A stretch of DNA of 13,164 nt from Candidatus Aquidulcis sp. (lineage in GTDB: Bacteria; Chloroflexota; Anaerolineae; Anaerolineales; E44-bin32), in assembly GCA_020723365.1 (NCBI GenBank), contig DYJB01000042.1, positions 1 to 13,164 of the forward strand, given 5' to 3'. This document shows, piece by piece, positions 1 to 6,810 of this stretch. Made by a program: the position numbers and the translations under genes. Position 1 is the stretch's first letter. Each line of letters opens with the position of its first letter. The notes below the pieces were generated by a model, which made no database searches, was not told the origin of the DNA, and was given only the letters and a program-made list of their open reading frames with translations.

Positions 1-88
1 CAACTGCCCGCGCCTGCCGGCGCTTCTCCCTGCAGGTTTGTCGCCCAGCCCGCGCCGATGTGTCCATCCAGCCAGTCGCCTCTGGTAT

Positions 89-100
89 GAGAACGTTTCC
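89..100. promoter_or_regulatory. LacI-type operator-like palindrome, site 1
   Basis: The sequence GAGAACGTTTCC is a near palindrome around a central CG, the hallmark of LacI/GalR-family operators. Read on the minus strand it is GGAAACGTTCTC. Its two half-sites match half-sites of the copies at 9666-9677 and 9849-9860. It lies 3 bp downstream of the -10 box of the leftward promoter, so a bound repressor would cover the transcription start. The site and spacing are seen in the sequence; the regulator family is an inference. Confidence 0.55.
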
Positions 101-103
101 ACC

Positions 104-132
104 ATCGTAGCACGTCAGGCGGGCGGAGTCAA
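104..132 (-). promoter_or_regulatory. Leftward sigma-70-type promoter
   Basis: On the minus strand there is TTGACT (127-132, 5 of 6 to consensus), a 17-bp spacer, then TACGAT (104-109, 4 of 6). Operator-like site 1 follows 3 bp later. The arrangement copies that of the rightward promoter in the same region. It implies a gene or operon transcribed leftward, beginning at or just beyond the left edge of the window. Confidence 0.5.
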
Positions 133-309
133 CATGCAGGCGCATCCGACGGCGCCAACGTGGGAACACCTCGTTCGTGGGCACAGCCTGGGCCGGACGC
201 CGGCATGATCCGCGCCTCCTATTCCCCGCACAGAACCACTCGCCGCGGCTCCAGACCCACCCATCACCGCCCGACGCCGGGCCGCCAGCTGGCCTGCCCG
301 GGACGTCGC

Positions 310-321
310 GGGAACGATTGA
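310..321. promoter_or_regulatory. LacI-type operator-like site overlapping a -35 box, site 2
   Basis: The sequence GGGAACGATTGA shares AACGATTG with the copies at 350-361, 9666-9677 and 9849-9860 (minus strand). Its last four bases overlap the TTGACT -35 box at 318-323. It sits exactly 40 bp upstream of site 3, close to four helical turns, so it could be an auxiliary operator. Its palindrome is the weakest of the five, and part of the match may simply be the -35 box. Confidence 0.35.
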
Positions 322-346
322 CTCTCGCCGGGAGTCGCCCCATAAT
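318..346 (+). promoter_or_regulatory. Promoter of the MttB-like gene
   Basis: TTGACT (318-323, 5 of 6) and CATAAT (341-346, 5 of 6) are separated by 17 bp, the optimal sigma-70-type spacing. The predicted start near 353 lies inside operator-like site 3. The leader to the chosen ATG at 400 would be about 47 bases. Confidence 0.65.
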
Positions 347-349
347 GAC

Positions 350-361
350 GCAAACGATTGC
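350..361. promoter_or_regulatory. LacI-type operator-like palindrome, site 3
   Basis: GCAAACGATTGC is the most symmetric copy. All pairs match except one A:A pair beside the central CG, and it fits the general LacI-family pattern GCAANCGNTTGC. It lies 3 bp after the -10 box and covers the predicted transcription start. That is a typical repressor position, so the methyltransferase gene is probably induced when the regulator releases. Confidence 0.65.
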
Positions 362-399
362 AGATCTGGCCCCCTTGGGAGCTGTGGGAGGGCAACCCG

Positions 400-1860
400 A
401 TGAAATCAGGTTCACCCGCCGGCAACTATCGCGTCCTGACCGACAGCCAGGTGGAGCGCCTCCACCAGGCGTCCCTCGGGCTGCTGTGGGACCCGGGCAT
501 CCTGTGCGAATCGGACCTCGTGCTCGGGCTCATGGGCAAGGCCGGGGCCACGGTGGACGGCGCCACGCGCATGATCCGCGTGCCGGCCGAGATGGTGGAG
601 AGCGCCATCCGCAGCGCGCCTTCGTCGCTCGTGCTCCACGGCCGGCACGATCCGGCCATGGACCTGCAGGTCGAGCACGGGCGCGTCCACTACGGCATGG
701 GGGGCACGTCGGAGCCCCTCACCTGGGACTGGAAGCTGTGGCAGCCTCGCCGTCCGACGAAGGCCGACATGGTGGACAACACCCGCATCGGCCACGCCTT
801 GCCGAACATCGACTTCGTCCAGACGCTGTGCATGTCCGGCGACATGCCCACGGGCCAGATCTTCTTCCACGACTTCGACGCCATCTTCCGCAACACGACC
901 AAGCCCACGGTGGTCAACGTCCTCGAGCGCCCGTTCACGCAGCACCTGCTCGGGATCGCTGCCGCCGCCTCGGGAGGCGAGAGCGTCCTGCGCCAGAAGC
1001 CCAGCGTGCTGGGCATCGTCACGCCCATCACGCCGCTCAAGTTCGCCGTCATGAACGAAGGCATCCTCGATGCCGTGGAAGCCGGCGTTCCGGTGCTCTA
1101 CTCGCCCGGCCCGCTGATGGGCGCCACCGGTCCGGCGACCGTCGCCGGCACCGTGGCGCTGACGATGGCCGAGGTGCTCTTCGGCGTCGTCCTGGTCCAG
1201 GCCATCAAGCCCGGCGCGCCGGTTGTGCTCAAGCCGGATGTCGATGTGTTCGACATGAGCACGACCCAGTGCACCTACAGCAGCCCGGAGCAGAACCTGG
1301 GCAAGGCCGCCGCCGTACAGATGGCACGCCACTACAACCTTCCGATCTACGGCCTGGGCGGCGGCGTCGAGGCCAAGGTGCCCGACGCCGAGGCGGCCGC
1401 CATCGCCATGATGAGCATGCTGATGATGGGCATGGCCGGGATGAACCTGTGCCAGAGCCTGGGGACGATGTCGTGGGGTCAGTACGGCTCGGCCGAGATG
1501 GCCGTCATCTGCGACGAGATGGTCTCCATGGTCCGGCGCGTGCTCTCCGGCATCGCCTTCAGCGAAGACACGCTGGCGCTTGACGTCATCCGCCAGGTCG
1601 GCCCGGGCGGCAGCTTCCTGCAGCACGATCACACCGTGGGCCACTTCCGCAAGGAGCTGTTCTTCCCCAAGCTCTTCCGGCGGCAGACGCTGGAGGAGTG
1701 GCAGGCCAAGGGCAGCCGCATGATGCACGAGGTCGCCCACGCCCGCGTGGAGGAGATCCTGGCAGCGGCCGGTCCCATCCCCCTTCCCGCCGGAGTGGAT
1801 GCCGAGATCGAGCGCGCCGTGCAGCGCGCCATCGCCTGGTCGGAGCGATCGGATCGCTGA
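400..1860 (+). CDS. MttB-like trimethylamine methyltransferase superfamily protein (non-pyrrolysine)
   Basis: A 486-residue protein of the trimethylamine methyltransferase (MttB) superfamily, close to the usual length of about 490. Family members are cytoplasmic TIM-barrel enzymes that transfer a methyl group from a quaternary or tertiary amine, such as a betaine, to a corrinoid protein. Family-typical stretches include YGMGGTSEP (98-106), GATGPATVAGTVAL (241-254), TTQCTYSSPEQ (288-298) and GLGGGVEAKVPDAEAA (318-333). There is no in-frame TAG, so this is a pyrrolysine-lacking member whose substrate cannot be read from sequence. I chose ATG 400 because GGGAGG stands 8 bases upstream; a TTG at 358 in the same frame overlaps operator site 3 and is unlikely. 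It is the only gene of its transcript here. No corrinoid protein gene is adjacent in the window. The family call is firm; the methyl donor is unknown. Confidence 0.88.
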   Translation: MKSGSPAGNYRVLTDSQVERLHQASLGLLWDPGILCESDLVLGLMGKAGATVDGATRMIRVPAEMVESAIRSAPSSLVLHGRHDPAMDLQVEHGRVHYGMGGTSEPLTWDWKLWQPRRPTKADMVDNTRIGHALPNIDFVQTLCMSGDMPTGQIFFHDFDAIFRNTTKPTVVNVLERPFTQHLLGIAAAASGGESVLRQKPSVLGIVTPITPLKFAVMNEGILDAVEAGVPVLYSPGPLMGATGPATVAGTVALTMAEVLFGVVLVQAIKPGAPVVLKPDVDVFDMSTTQCTYSSPEQNLGKAAAVQMARHYNLPIYGLGGGVEAKVPDAEAAAIAMMSMLMMGMAGMNLCQSLGTMSWGQYGSAEMAVICDEMVSMVRRVLSGIAFSEDTLALDVIRQVGPGGSFLQHDHTVGHFRKELFFPKLFRRQTLEEWQAKGSRMMHEVAHARVEEILAAAGPIPLPAGVDAEIERAVQRAIAWSERSDR

Positions 1861-1893
1861 CCGGCCCCCACCGGCTCATGCGCGGTTTCGACG

Positions 1894-3093
1894 TCAGGAA
1901 CCCCGCGCCGCGGGCCAGCGCACCGGGGTGGCTTCGATGCGCTCGGCGATGCGCCGCACGCGCTCGATGTCGTTGTGGCGCATGAACAGGTCGACGATCC
2001 CCAGGATGATCGGCCGCTGCGCCGCCCGCTCCAGCACCCCGTCCAGGAAGCCTTCGAACTCCTCCGCCGAAGTGCGCTCTTCCAGGTAGGGCGACGGCAG
2101 ACCGCCCCAGATCAGCGGGCCGCCCTGCCAGGCCTCCCAGGCCTCGTCGAAGGTGCAAGCCGTCAGCGGCTGCGGCGAGAAGGACTCGCACACGTCCAGC
2201 CCGGACTCGGCCAGCAGCGCCAGCAGCGGCCGGACGTCGCCGTCCGTGTGGCTCCCCACGCGCTTGCCCTGGGCATGGAGCACCGCCGTATAGCGCTGGT
2301 AGGCGGGCAGCGCATGCCGGCGGAAGAGGCGCGGGTTGGTCATCAGTCCGTGGAGGTTGTCGGGAAATTCCACATAGGGCATCGGCAGGTCGGCCAGCCG
2401 GGGCAGGATGTCCGCCAGCTGCGCGTCCAGCAAGGAGAGCAGCCGATCGACCTGCGCCGGCGCGTCGTGCAGCGCGTAGAACAGGGACGTCTCCCCCAGG
2501 TATTCCAACAGCGCCTGCTGGAAGGGGATGCGGTGCAGCAGCGGCACGACCACGCCGTCGTCGCCCAGCGCCGCATCGCGCGCTGCGACCTCGGCAAAGC
2601 GAGGCACGAAGTCGGCCCGCTCGAGGATCCATTCCACCGTGGCGTAGTCGGCCCCATCCTTGATCAGGTGCTCTCGCAGGTAGGGATCGGCCCCCATCTC
2701 GACCATCGAGGGCGTCACCTCATGCCGCAGCGTGAGCCGGCCGACCGGGGTTGTGAGGACCGTCCGCGTGACGCCGGCGCGGTCCGTGGCGATGAAGTCC
2801 CACAGCCCGGGGAAGTTTTCGACGACCGGATCGTGCTGCTGCACCGTCGGCGCACCCTCGAACTCGACCGTCAGGTCGACGCCCCGCAGGCGCAGCGCGT
2901 AGGGCGCCATGAAGAGCTGCTGCCCGTTGCCGGTGCGGCGGTGGATCTCGAGCAGGCTCAGCTGGCGGTAGGCGGTCGGAAGCGTCCCGGTGCGGGTGTG
3001 AGCCCGGTGCCACATCTCCAGGCGGCTGATGAAGGGAATGCGATCCGGGACCTCCCCTCTCCAGACCCGCTCCAGGCGCTGGCGTACACCCAT
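1894..3093 (-). CDS. Uroporphyrinogen decarboxylase (URO-D) family protein
   Basis: A 399-residue protein of the URO-D/MtaA-CmuA superfamily, slightly longer than heme-pathway URO-D (about 350). It begins with family-like MGVRQRLERVWRGEVPDRIPF, and the C-terminal GIVDLFMRHNDIERVRRIAERIE (365-387) resembles the usual end of the barrel. It contains HTDGD (282-286) and VCES (301-304), where corrinoid:coenzyme M methyltransferases carry His-X-Cys and a later Cys that bind zinc. Here the first Cys is Asp284, so the site may be H282/D284/C302. Its place at the end of a catabolic operon argues against a heme-synthesis role. It could be a methyltransferase or another unassigned activity. AGGAGG lies 10 bases before the ATG. 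It starts 123 bp after the epimerase gene, and its end converges with the MttB-like gene across a 33-bp gap. Confidence 0.82.
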   Translation of the reverse strand: MGVRQRLERVWRGEVPDRIPFISRLEMWHRAHTRTGTLPTAYRQLSLLEIHRRTGNGQQLFMAPYALRLRGVDLTVEFEGAPTVQQHDPVVENFPGLWDFIATDRAGVTRTVLTTPVGRLTLRHEVTPSMVEMGADPYLREHLIKDGADYATVEWILERADFVPRFAEVAARDAALGDDGVVVPLLHRIPFQQALLEYLGETSLFYALHDAPAQVDRLLSLLDAQLADILPRLADLPMPYVEFPDNLHGLMTNPRLFRRHALPAYQRYTAVLHAQGKRVGSHTDGDVRPLLALLAESGLDVCESFSPQPLTACTFDEAWEAWQGGPLIWGGLPSPYLEERTSAEEFEGFLDGVLERAAQRPIILGIVDLFMRHNDIERVRRIAERIEATPVRWPAARGS

Positions 3094-3216
3094 GCCCTGT
3101 CGACCTCCTAGGCAGCTGAACTGCAGCGTCGGGCAGGGCGCGGCACCTGAGGCGCATCCAGGCGCGCCCGCCCGGCTGACGAGGCCCGAGGAACATCGCC
3201 GTCAGCAGAGGCGGTT

Positions 3217-4197
3217 TCAGGCGTCGGGTTCGAAGGTCGCTGTGACCGTCGTATCCAGCCGTGCGCCCGGTTCCAGCCAGCGCGCCTCGCCGGCCGCCAC
3301 GGCCCCGGCCAGATTGTGGCGGGAGACCCACGGCTCGATCCCGACCCCGTAGATGCCCGTCAGGGGCGGCAGATCCGACCCTCCGAACGGGCGCCAGAGC
3401 GTCACCGAGCGGAACAGATCGGCATCCCAGTCGAGGGAGAACCGCAGCCCCCGGCGCGGGTTGGTGACCGTCCAGTGGCCCCGGGCAAAGCCCGAAAGGT
3501 AGACGTCGTCATGCGTGTGAGCCTCGGGGCCGGGGATGTTGCGGAGATCGACGCGCGATCCCGGAGCGCGGCCTTCGGCGTAGGGCCAGGTGCCTCTGAG
3601 CTTCGCGGGAAGCTCTGCCGTCAAGGTCTCGTAGACCTCGTCGGGTGTGCGCAGCTCGGTGGCCGGGATCTCCAGGCGGCAGCCGGCTTCCAGGAAGGGC
3701 GCACCGAGCACCAGGTGGTGCCCCCAGACGAAGGGCAGGCGGACGGAGCCGAGGTTGGTGACGCTCTCCTCGAGCACCAGTCGGGGCGAACCCGCCTCAA
3801 GCGTCATTCGGCGTTCGAGGCGGAAGGGCAGCGAATGTGTCTCGACGGTGAAGGCGACCCGGCAGGCCTCGGCATCGTCGCGTTCGATCGCCCAGGTCCA
3901 GTCCCGCAGGGCCACTTCGCCGTGGAAAGGCACCGGGCGGCCCTCGTGGGTACACGCATCATTGGCGCTCGGGAAGAGCTCCTGCCAGGCGCCCTCGTAG
4001 TTCTCAAGGAAGTCCGTCGGCGGCGAGGCGGGCGGCGGCTTCAGTCCCCAGGGCGTCTTCATCAGCGCATCGACACCGCTGCCCCGCTCGATGCACGCGT
4101 AGATGTCGGCGCCTTTGCCGGGCAGGACGATCACGCGCAGGCGGTCGCTCTCGAGGGCGACCGCCGTGTGACCGTAGACCTCCTCGACCGAGACCAT
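3217..4197 (-). CDS. Aldose 1-epimerase (galactose mutarotase-like) family protein
   Basis: A 326-residue protein with the beta-sandwich mutarotase fold. Family enzymes interconvert alpha and beta anomers of sugars in the cytoplasm. Visible active-site candidates are His92 in PFHGE, His160/His161 in VWGHHLVLG, and Glu288 in GIEPW near the C-terminus, matching the His/His/Glu arrangement of the family. The open frame continues upstream far into the permease gene, but that part is only an alternate frame. The real start is ATG 4195-4197, two bases after the permease stop, with AAGGG 6 bases upstream, so translation is probably coupled. It may act on the sugar imported by the neighbouring transporter. 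Substrate is unknown. Confidence 0.82.
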   Translation of the reverse strand: MVSVEEVYGHTAVALESDRLRVIVLPGKGADIYACIERGSGVDALMKTPWGLKPPPASPPTDFLENYEGAWQELFPSANDACTHEGRPVPFHGEVALRDWTWAIERDDAEACRVAFTVETHSLPFRLERRMTLEAGSPRLVLEESVTNLGSVRLPFVWGHHLVLGAPFLEAGCRLEIPATELRTPDEVYETLTAELPAKLRGTWPYAEGRAPGSRVDLRNIPGPEAHTHDDVYLSGFARGHWTVTNPRRGLRFSLDWDADLFRSVTLWRPFGGSDLPPLTGIYGVGIEPWVSRHNLAGAVAAGEARWLEPGARLDTTVTATFEPDA

Positions 4198-4199
4198 GC

Positions 4200-5072
4200 C
4201 TAGCCCTTGACCGCCCCGGCCACCATGCCGCGGATGAAGTAGCGCTGGCCGAACAGGTAGAGCAGAACCATGGGCATGCTGGCCATGAGCATGCCGGCCA
4301 TGGCCACCGGCACGTCGCTGTTGTAGCGCGAGCCGAAGACGGTGATGCCCACCATCAGCGTGCGCAGGCTGTCCTTGTTCAGCAGCACCAGCGCCACCAG
4401 CAGGTCGTTCCAGACCCACAGCGTATTGACCACGACCATGGTGATCAGCGCCGGGGCAGAGAGCGGCAGCAGCATCTTGCGCAGGATGTCGAAGGACGAG
4501 GCCCCGTCCATGACCGCCGACTCGATGATCTCGAACGGGATGGTCTTGAAGAAGTTGGTCAGCATGTAGACCGAGAACGGCGTCACCAGCCCGGCGTAGA
4601 CCAGGATCGCTCCCCAGTAGGTGTTGTTCAGCCCCGTCCGGGTGAGCAGGATGAAGAGCGGGATGAGCATCACCACCGGCGGAACGATCATCAGCGATGA
4701 GATCACGGCCAGAAGCGCGCCGCGCCCGGGGAACTCCATGCGGGCGAAGGCATAGGCCCCCAGCGCCGCCACGGCGGTGGAGAGGAAGACGGACCCGAAG
4801 GACAGGATGGCGCTGTTGAGGAACCACAGGAAGAAGCGCCCGCCGCGCAAGGCCGTGGGGAAGTTGCCCCAGAAGACGGGATCGGGGAATCCCAGTTTGT
4901 CGAGGCCGTAGTTGTTCAGCGTCTTGAGCGAGGTCAGGATGGCGAAGGCCAGCGGCGCCAGGACCAGGAAGGTGGCGAACAGCAGCGCGGCATGGCGCGG
5001 CACCGCCAGCCACCCGCCCTGCCCGGCGCTGCGCGAGACGACCTCGGCTTCGCCCGCAGCTTCCCGGCTCAT
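4200..5072 (-). CDS. Carbohydrate ABC transporter permease, MalG-like
   Basis: A 290-residue inner-membrane permease of the CUT1 sugar-transporter class. It has about six hydrophobic segments (near 28-47, 87-107, 119-142, 151-171, 207-230, 255-274). The cytoplasmic EAA loop that docks the ATPase is at about 184-203: ESAVMDGASSFDILRKMLLP, with the conserved Gly190 and the terminal LP. The C-terminus (RYFIRGMVAGAVKG) is typical of MalG-type subunits. The start codon overlaps the stop of the preceding permease as ATGA, with GGAGGAG 5 bases upstream, so the two subunits are translationally coupled. No ATPase gene lies in the window; such systems often share a MsmK/UgpC-type ATPase encoded elsewhere. 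Confidence 0.93.
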   Translation of the reverse strand: MSREAAGEAEVVSRSAGQGGWLAVPRHAALLFATFLVLAPLAFAILTSLKTLNNYGLDKLGFPDPVFWGNFPTALRGGRFFLWFLNSAILSFGSVFLSTAVAALGAYAFARMEFPGRGALLAVISSLMIVPPVVMLIPLFILLTRTGLNNTYWGAILVYAGLVTPFSVYMLTNFFKTIPFEIIESAVMDGASSFDILRKMLLPLSAPALITMVVVNTLWVWNDLLVALVLLNKDSLRTLMVGITVFGSRYNSDVPVAMAGMLMASMPMVLLYLFGQRYFIRGMVAGAVKG

Positions 5073-5947
5073 GACATCTCCTCCATCTCGGAGGCCGAGC
5101 GCAGCCGGAAGAGCGGCACCATGAAGGCCAGCGTGACCAGGAACAGGATCACCGCCACGGCTGAGGCGATGCCCGGCAGCTGGCTCATGCGGAAGGCGAA
5201 GTTGTAGATGTAGAGCTCCATGACCATGGTGGCCGTGCCCGGCCCGCCGTGCGTGATGACGTAGACGTAGGCAAACACCCACGCCAGCATGGTGATGATG
5301 CTGACGACGATGAAGAACTCGATGACGCTCTTCGTCTGGGGCACGATCACGTGCCACAGACGCTGCCACCACGAGGCGCCGTCGACGCGGGCGGCGTCCA
5401 ACAGGTCCTCATTGATGCTCATCAGGCGCGCCAGGAAGAGCACGATGCCGAAGCCGACCTCGCGCCAGATGACCACTCCCATGATGGTCCACAGCGCCAG
5501 GCGTGGGCTGCCGATCCAGTCGAGGGCCAAAACGTCGAGCCCGATGGAGCGCAGACCTTCGTTGACCACGCCGTTGAGCTGAAGCATGTTGCTGAAGATC
5601 ACGCCCACCACCGGCGTGGCCAGGATGAAGGGCACGTACAGCAGCGAGCGGTAGGCCTGCCAGCCGCGCGGCCGATCGAAGAGCAGCACGGCCAGGATCA
5701 GGGCGATGAAGGTCATGATCGGGACGGCCAGCAGCAGGATCCCGTTGTGGACGACGGCCTCGTGAAACACGTCGTCCTTGATCACCTGCCGGTAGTTTTC
5801 CAGTCCGATGAACGGCCCGCTGATGCCGCGGATGCGCCGCAGGCTGAAATCGAAAATCGCCACCAGCGGGTACCCGAAGGTGAAGATCAGCACCAGGAGC
5901 ATTGGGGCCAGGTAGAGCCAGGGAGTGAGACGCGCCGTTCGAAGCAT
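5069..5947 (-). CDS. Carbohydrate ABC transporter permease, MalF/UgpA-like
   Basis: A 292-residue inner-membrane subunit pairing with the MalG-like permease. It starts with a short positive stretch and a hydrophobic helix (8-33), then further helices near 68-90, 103-123, 150-173, 208-232 and 259-280. The EAA loop is DAARVDGASWWQRLWHVIVP at 185-204, with Gly190 conserved. HGGPGTAT (233-240) is a common CUT1 feature. I chose ATG 5945-5947, which has GGTGGT 7 bases upstream. A GTG at 5960-5962, one base after the dehydrogenase stop, would add five residues and cannot be excluded. It imports a sugar or sugar-like solute delivered by the lipoprotein; the substrate is not readable. Confidence 0.92.
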   Translation of the reverse strand: MLRTARLTPWLYLAPMLLVLIFTFGYPLVAIFDFSLRRIRGISGPFIGLENYRQVIKDDVFHEAVVHNGILLLAVPIMTFIALILAVLLFDRPRGWQAYRSLLYVPFILATPVVGVIFSNMLQLNGVVNEGLRSIGLDVLALDWIGSPRLALWTIMGVVIWREVGFGIVLFLARLMSINEDLLDAARVDGASWWQRLWHVIVPQTKSVIEFFIVVSIITMLAWVFAYVYVITHGGPGTATMVMELYIYNFAFRMSQLPGIASAVAVILFLVTLAFMVPLFRLRSASEMEEMS

Positions 5948-5963
5948 CGCCAGGACCACCACG

Positions 5964-6743
5964 CTAGAAAGTCGAGGTCAGGCCCCCGTCCACGACCAGC
6001 ACCTGGCCGGTCATGTAGCGGCAGTACTCCGACGCCAGGAAGACGACCGCCCCGGCGTCATCCTCCGGGTAGCCTGTGCGCGCCAGCGGGATCTTGCGCT
6101 TGGCGACATACCAGTCCAGGAAATCGGGCGACTGCGTTTCGTCCACGCCGTCGACGATCGACATTGGGGTCAGCATGAAGCCGGGAGCGACGGCGTTCAC
6201 CAGGATATTGTACGGCGCCAGCTCGACGGCCATCGACTTGGTCAGGGCGATGATCCCGCCCTTGGCGGCGTTGTAGGCGCCGCACATCCCGCTGGAAACG
6301 AAACCCTGAACCGAGGTGATGCTGATGATGCGCCCCCCGCCCTGCCGGACCATGATGGGGGCGGCCATCTTCGAGCCCATGTAGACCGACTCGAGGTTGA
6401 CGGCGATCTGCTTGCGCCAGTTCTCGAGGGTGTCGTCCAGGATGGTGGCATAGAAGGCGATGGCGGCGTTGTTGACCAGGATGTCGAGCCGGCCCCAGCG
6501 TGCGACGACCTGTTCGATCGCCTGCCGGTAGGCGGCGTGGTCGGTGATGTCCAGGGGGTAGGCCTGGGCGCGGCCGCCCTTCGAGCGGATCTCGGCCTCG
6601 ACGGCGGAGACCGTCGTCGGGTTGATTTCAACCAGCGCAACCGAGGCGCCCTCGGCGGCGAACTCACGCGCCACGGCCGCACCCAGCCCCTGGCCGGCGC
6701 CGGTGATCAGCGCCACGCGGTCCTTCAGCAGGTCGTGCGGCAT
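5964..6743 (-). CDS. SDR-family oxidoreductase (NAD-type)
   Basis: A 259-residue classical short-chain dehydrogenase/reductase. It has the glycine-rich cofactor motif TGAGQGLG (14-21), NNAA (91-94), catalytic Ser144, and Tyr157/Lys161 in YNAAK. Glu39 at the end of the second strand (VALVEIN) favours NAD over NADP. VNAVAPGF (182-189) and VVDGG (250-254) are typical of the glucose/gluconate-type SDRs, so oxidation or reduction of a sugar or sugar acid is plausible. GGAGG precedes the ATG. Its position between the binding protein and permease genes, inside the transport operon, suggests it acts on the imported substrate. The family is certain; the substrate is inferred only from context. Confidence 0.93.
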   Translation of the reverse strand: MPHDLLKDRVALITGAGQGLGAAVAREFAAEGASVALVEINPTTVSAVEAEIRSKGGRAQAYPLDITDHAAYRQAIEQVVARWGRLDILVNNAAIAFYATILDDTLENWRKQIAVNLESVYMGSKMAAPIMVRQGGGRIISITSVQGFVSSGMCGAYNAAKGGIIALTKSMAVELAPYNILVNAVAPGFMLTPMSIVDGVDETQSPDFLDWYVAKRKIPLARTGYPEDDAGAVVFLASEYCRYMTGQVLVVDGGLTSTF

Positions 6744-6757
6744 CCCACCCTCCAGGG

Positions 6758-6792
6758 GTGCGCCCGCCTCCCCTTGCGGGGAGGCGGGGCAC
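6758..6792 (-). promoter_or_regulatory. GC-rich stem-loop between binding-protein and SDR genes
   Basis: An 11-bp perfect stem (6763-6773 with 6778-6788) with a four-base loop is extended by GTGC/GCAC (6758-6761 with 6789-6792) past one bulged base at 6762. It lies in the 67-bp gap after the solute-binding protein stop and just ahead of the SDR ribosome site. There is no U-run on the downstream side. It therefore looks like an mRNA-stabilising or partial-attenuation hairpin rather than a full terminator. Such elements commonly let the binding protein be made in excess over the rest of an ABC operon. Confidence 0.55.
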
Positions 6793-6810
6793 AGCGGATC
6801 CGAGTTGGAC

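Larger units (their letters stand above)
1..399. other. Intergenic control region at left edge, divergent promoters
   Basis: No convincing gene was found in these 399 bases. The region holds two divergent promoter/operator modules, listed separately: a leftward one at about 89-132 and a rightward one at about 310-361. The roughly 185 bases between them show no further signal that I recognise. Bases 1-88 would be the leader, or the first codons, of a leftward gene. A minus-strand ATG at 65-67 opens a frame running off the window, but it lacks a clear Shine-Dalgarno sequence, so I do not call a gene there. Confidence 0.6.

Noticed and set aside
412..1740. Long open frame antisense to the MttB-like gene
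   Set aside because: Its translation is low-complexity, rich in His/Arg/Ala/Gly, as expected for the opposite strand of high-GC coding DNA. The plus-strand protein has clear family motifs and a good ribosome site.
400..1860. Pyrrolysine-encoding TAG in the MttB-like gene
   Set aside because: The frame has no internal TAG. It reads straight to TGA at 1858-1860 with normal family length.
1861..1893. Bidirectional terminator between the converging MttB-like and URO-D-like genes
   Set aside because: Only a 4-bp CCGG repeat is present and there is no U-run. Any terminator here is not visible.
3175..3206. Inverted repeat GCTGACG/CGTCAGC after the epimerase gene as a terminator
   Set aside because: The stem is only 7 bp with an 18-base loop and no U-run on either strand, and the URO-D-like gene continues in the same direction.
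3217..5013. Possible fusion of the epimerase with an upstream 270-residue domain
   Set aside because: The frame is open upstream, but that part lies inside the MalG-like permease in another frame and has no domain character. ATG 4197, with its own ribosome site two bases after the permease stop, explains the gene.
5249..6178. A 309-codon plus-strand open frame opposite the MalF-like permease
   Set aside because: The translation is dominated by Asp, His and Gln runs, an antisense artefact of hydrophobic membrane-protein codons.
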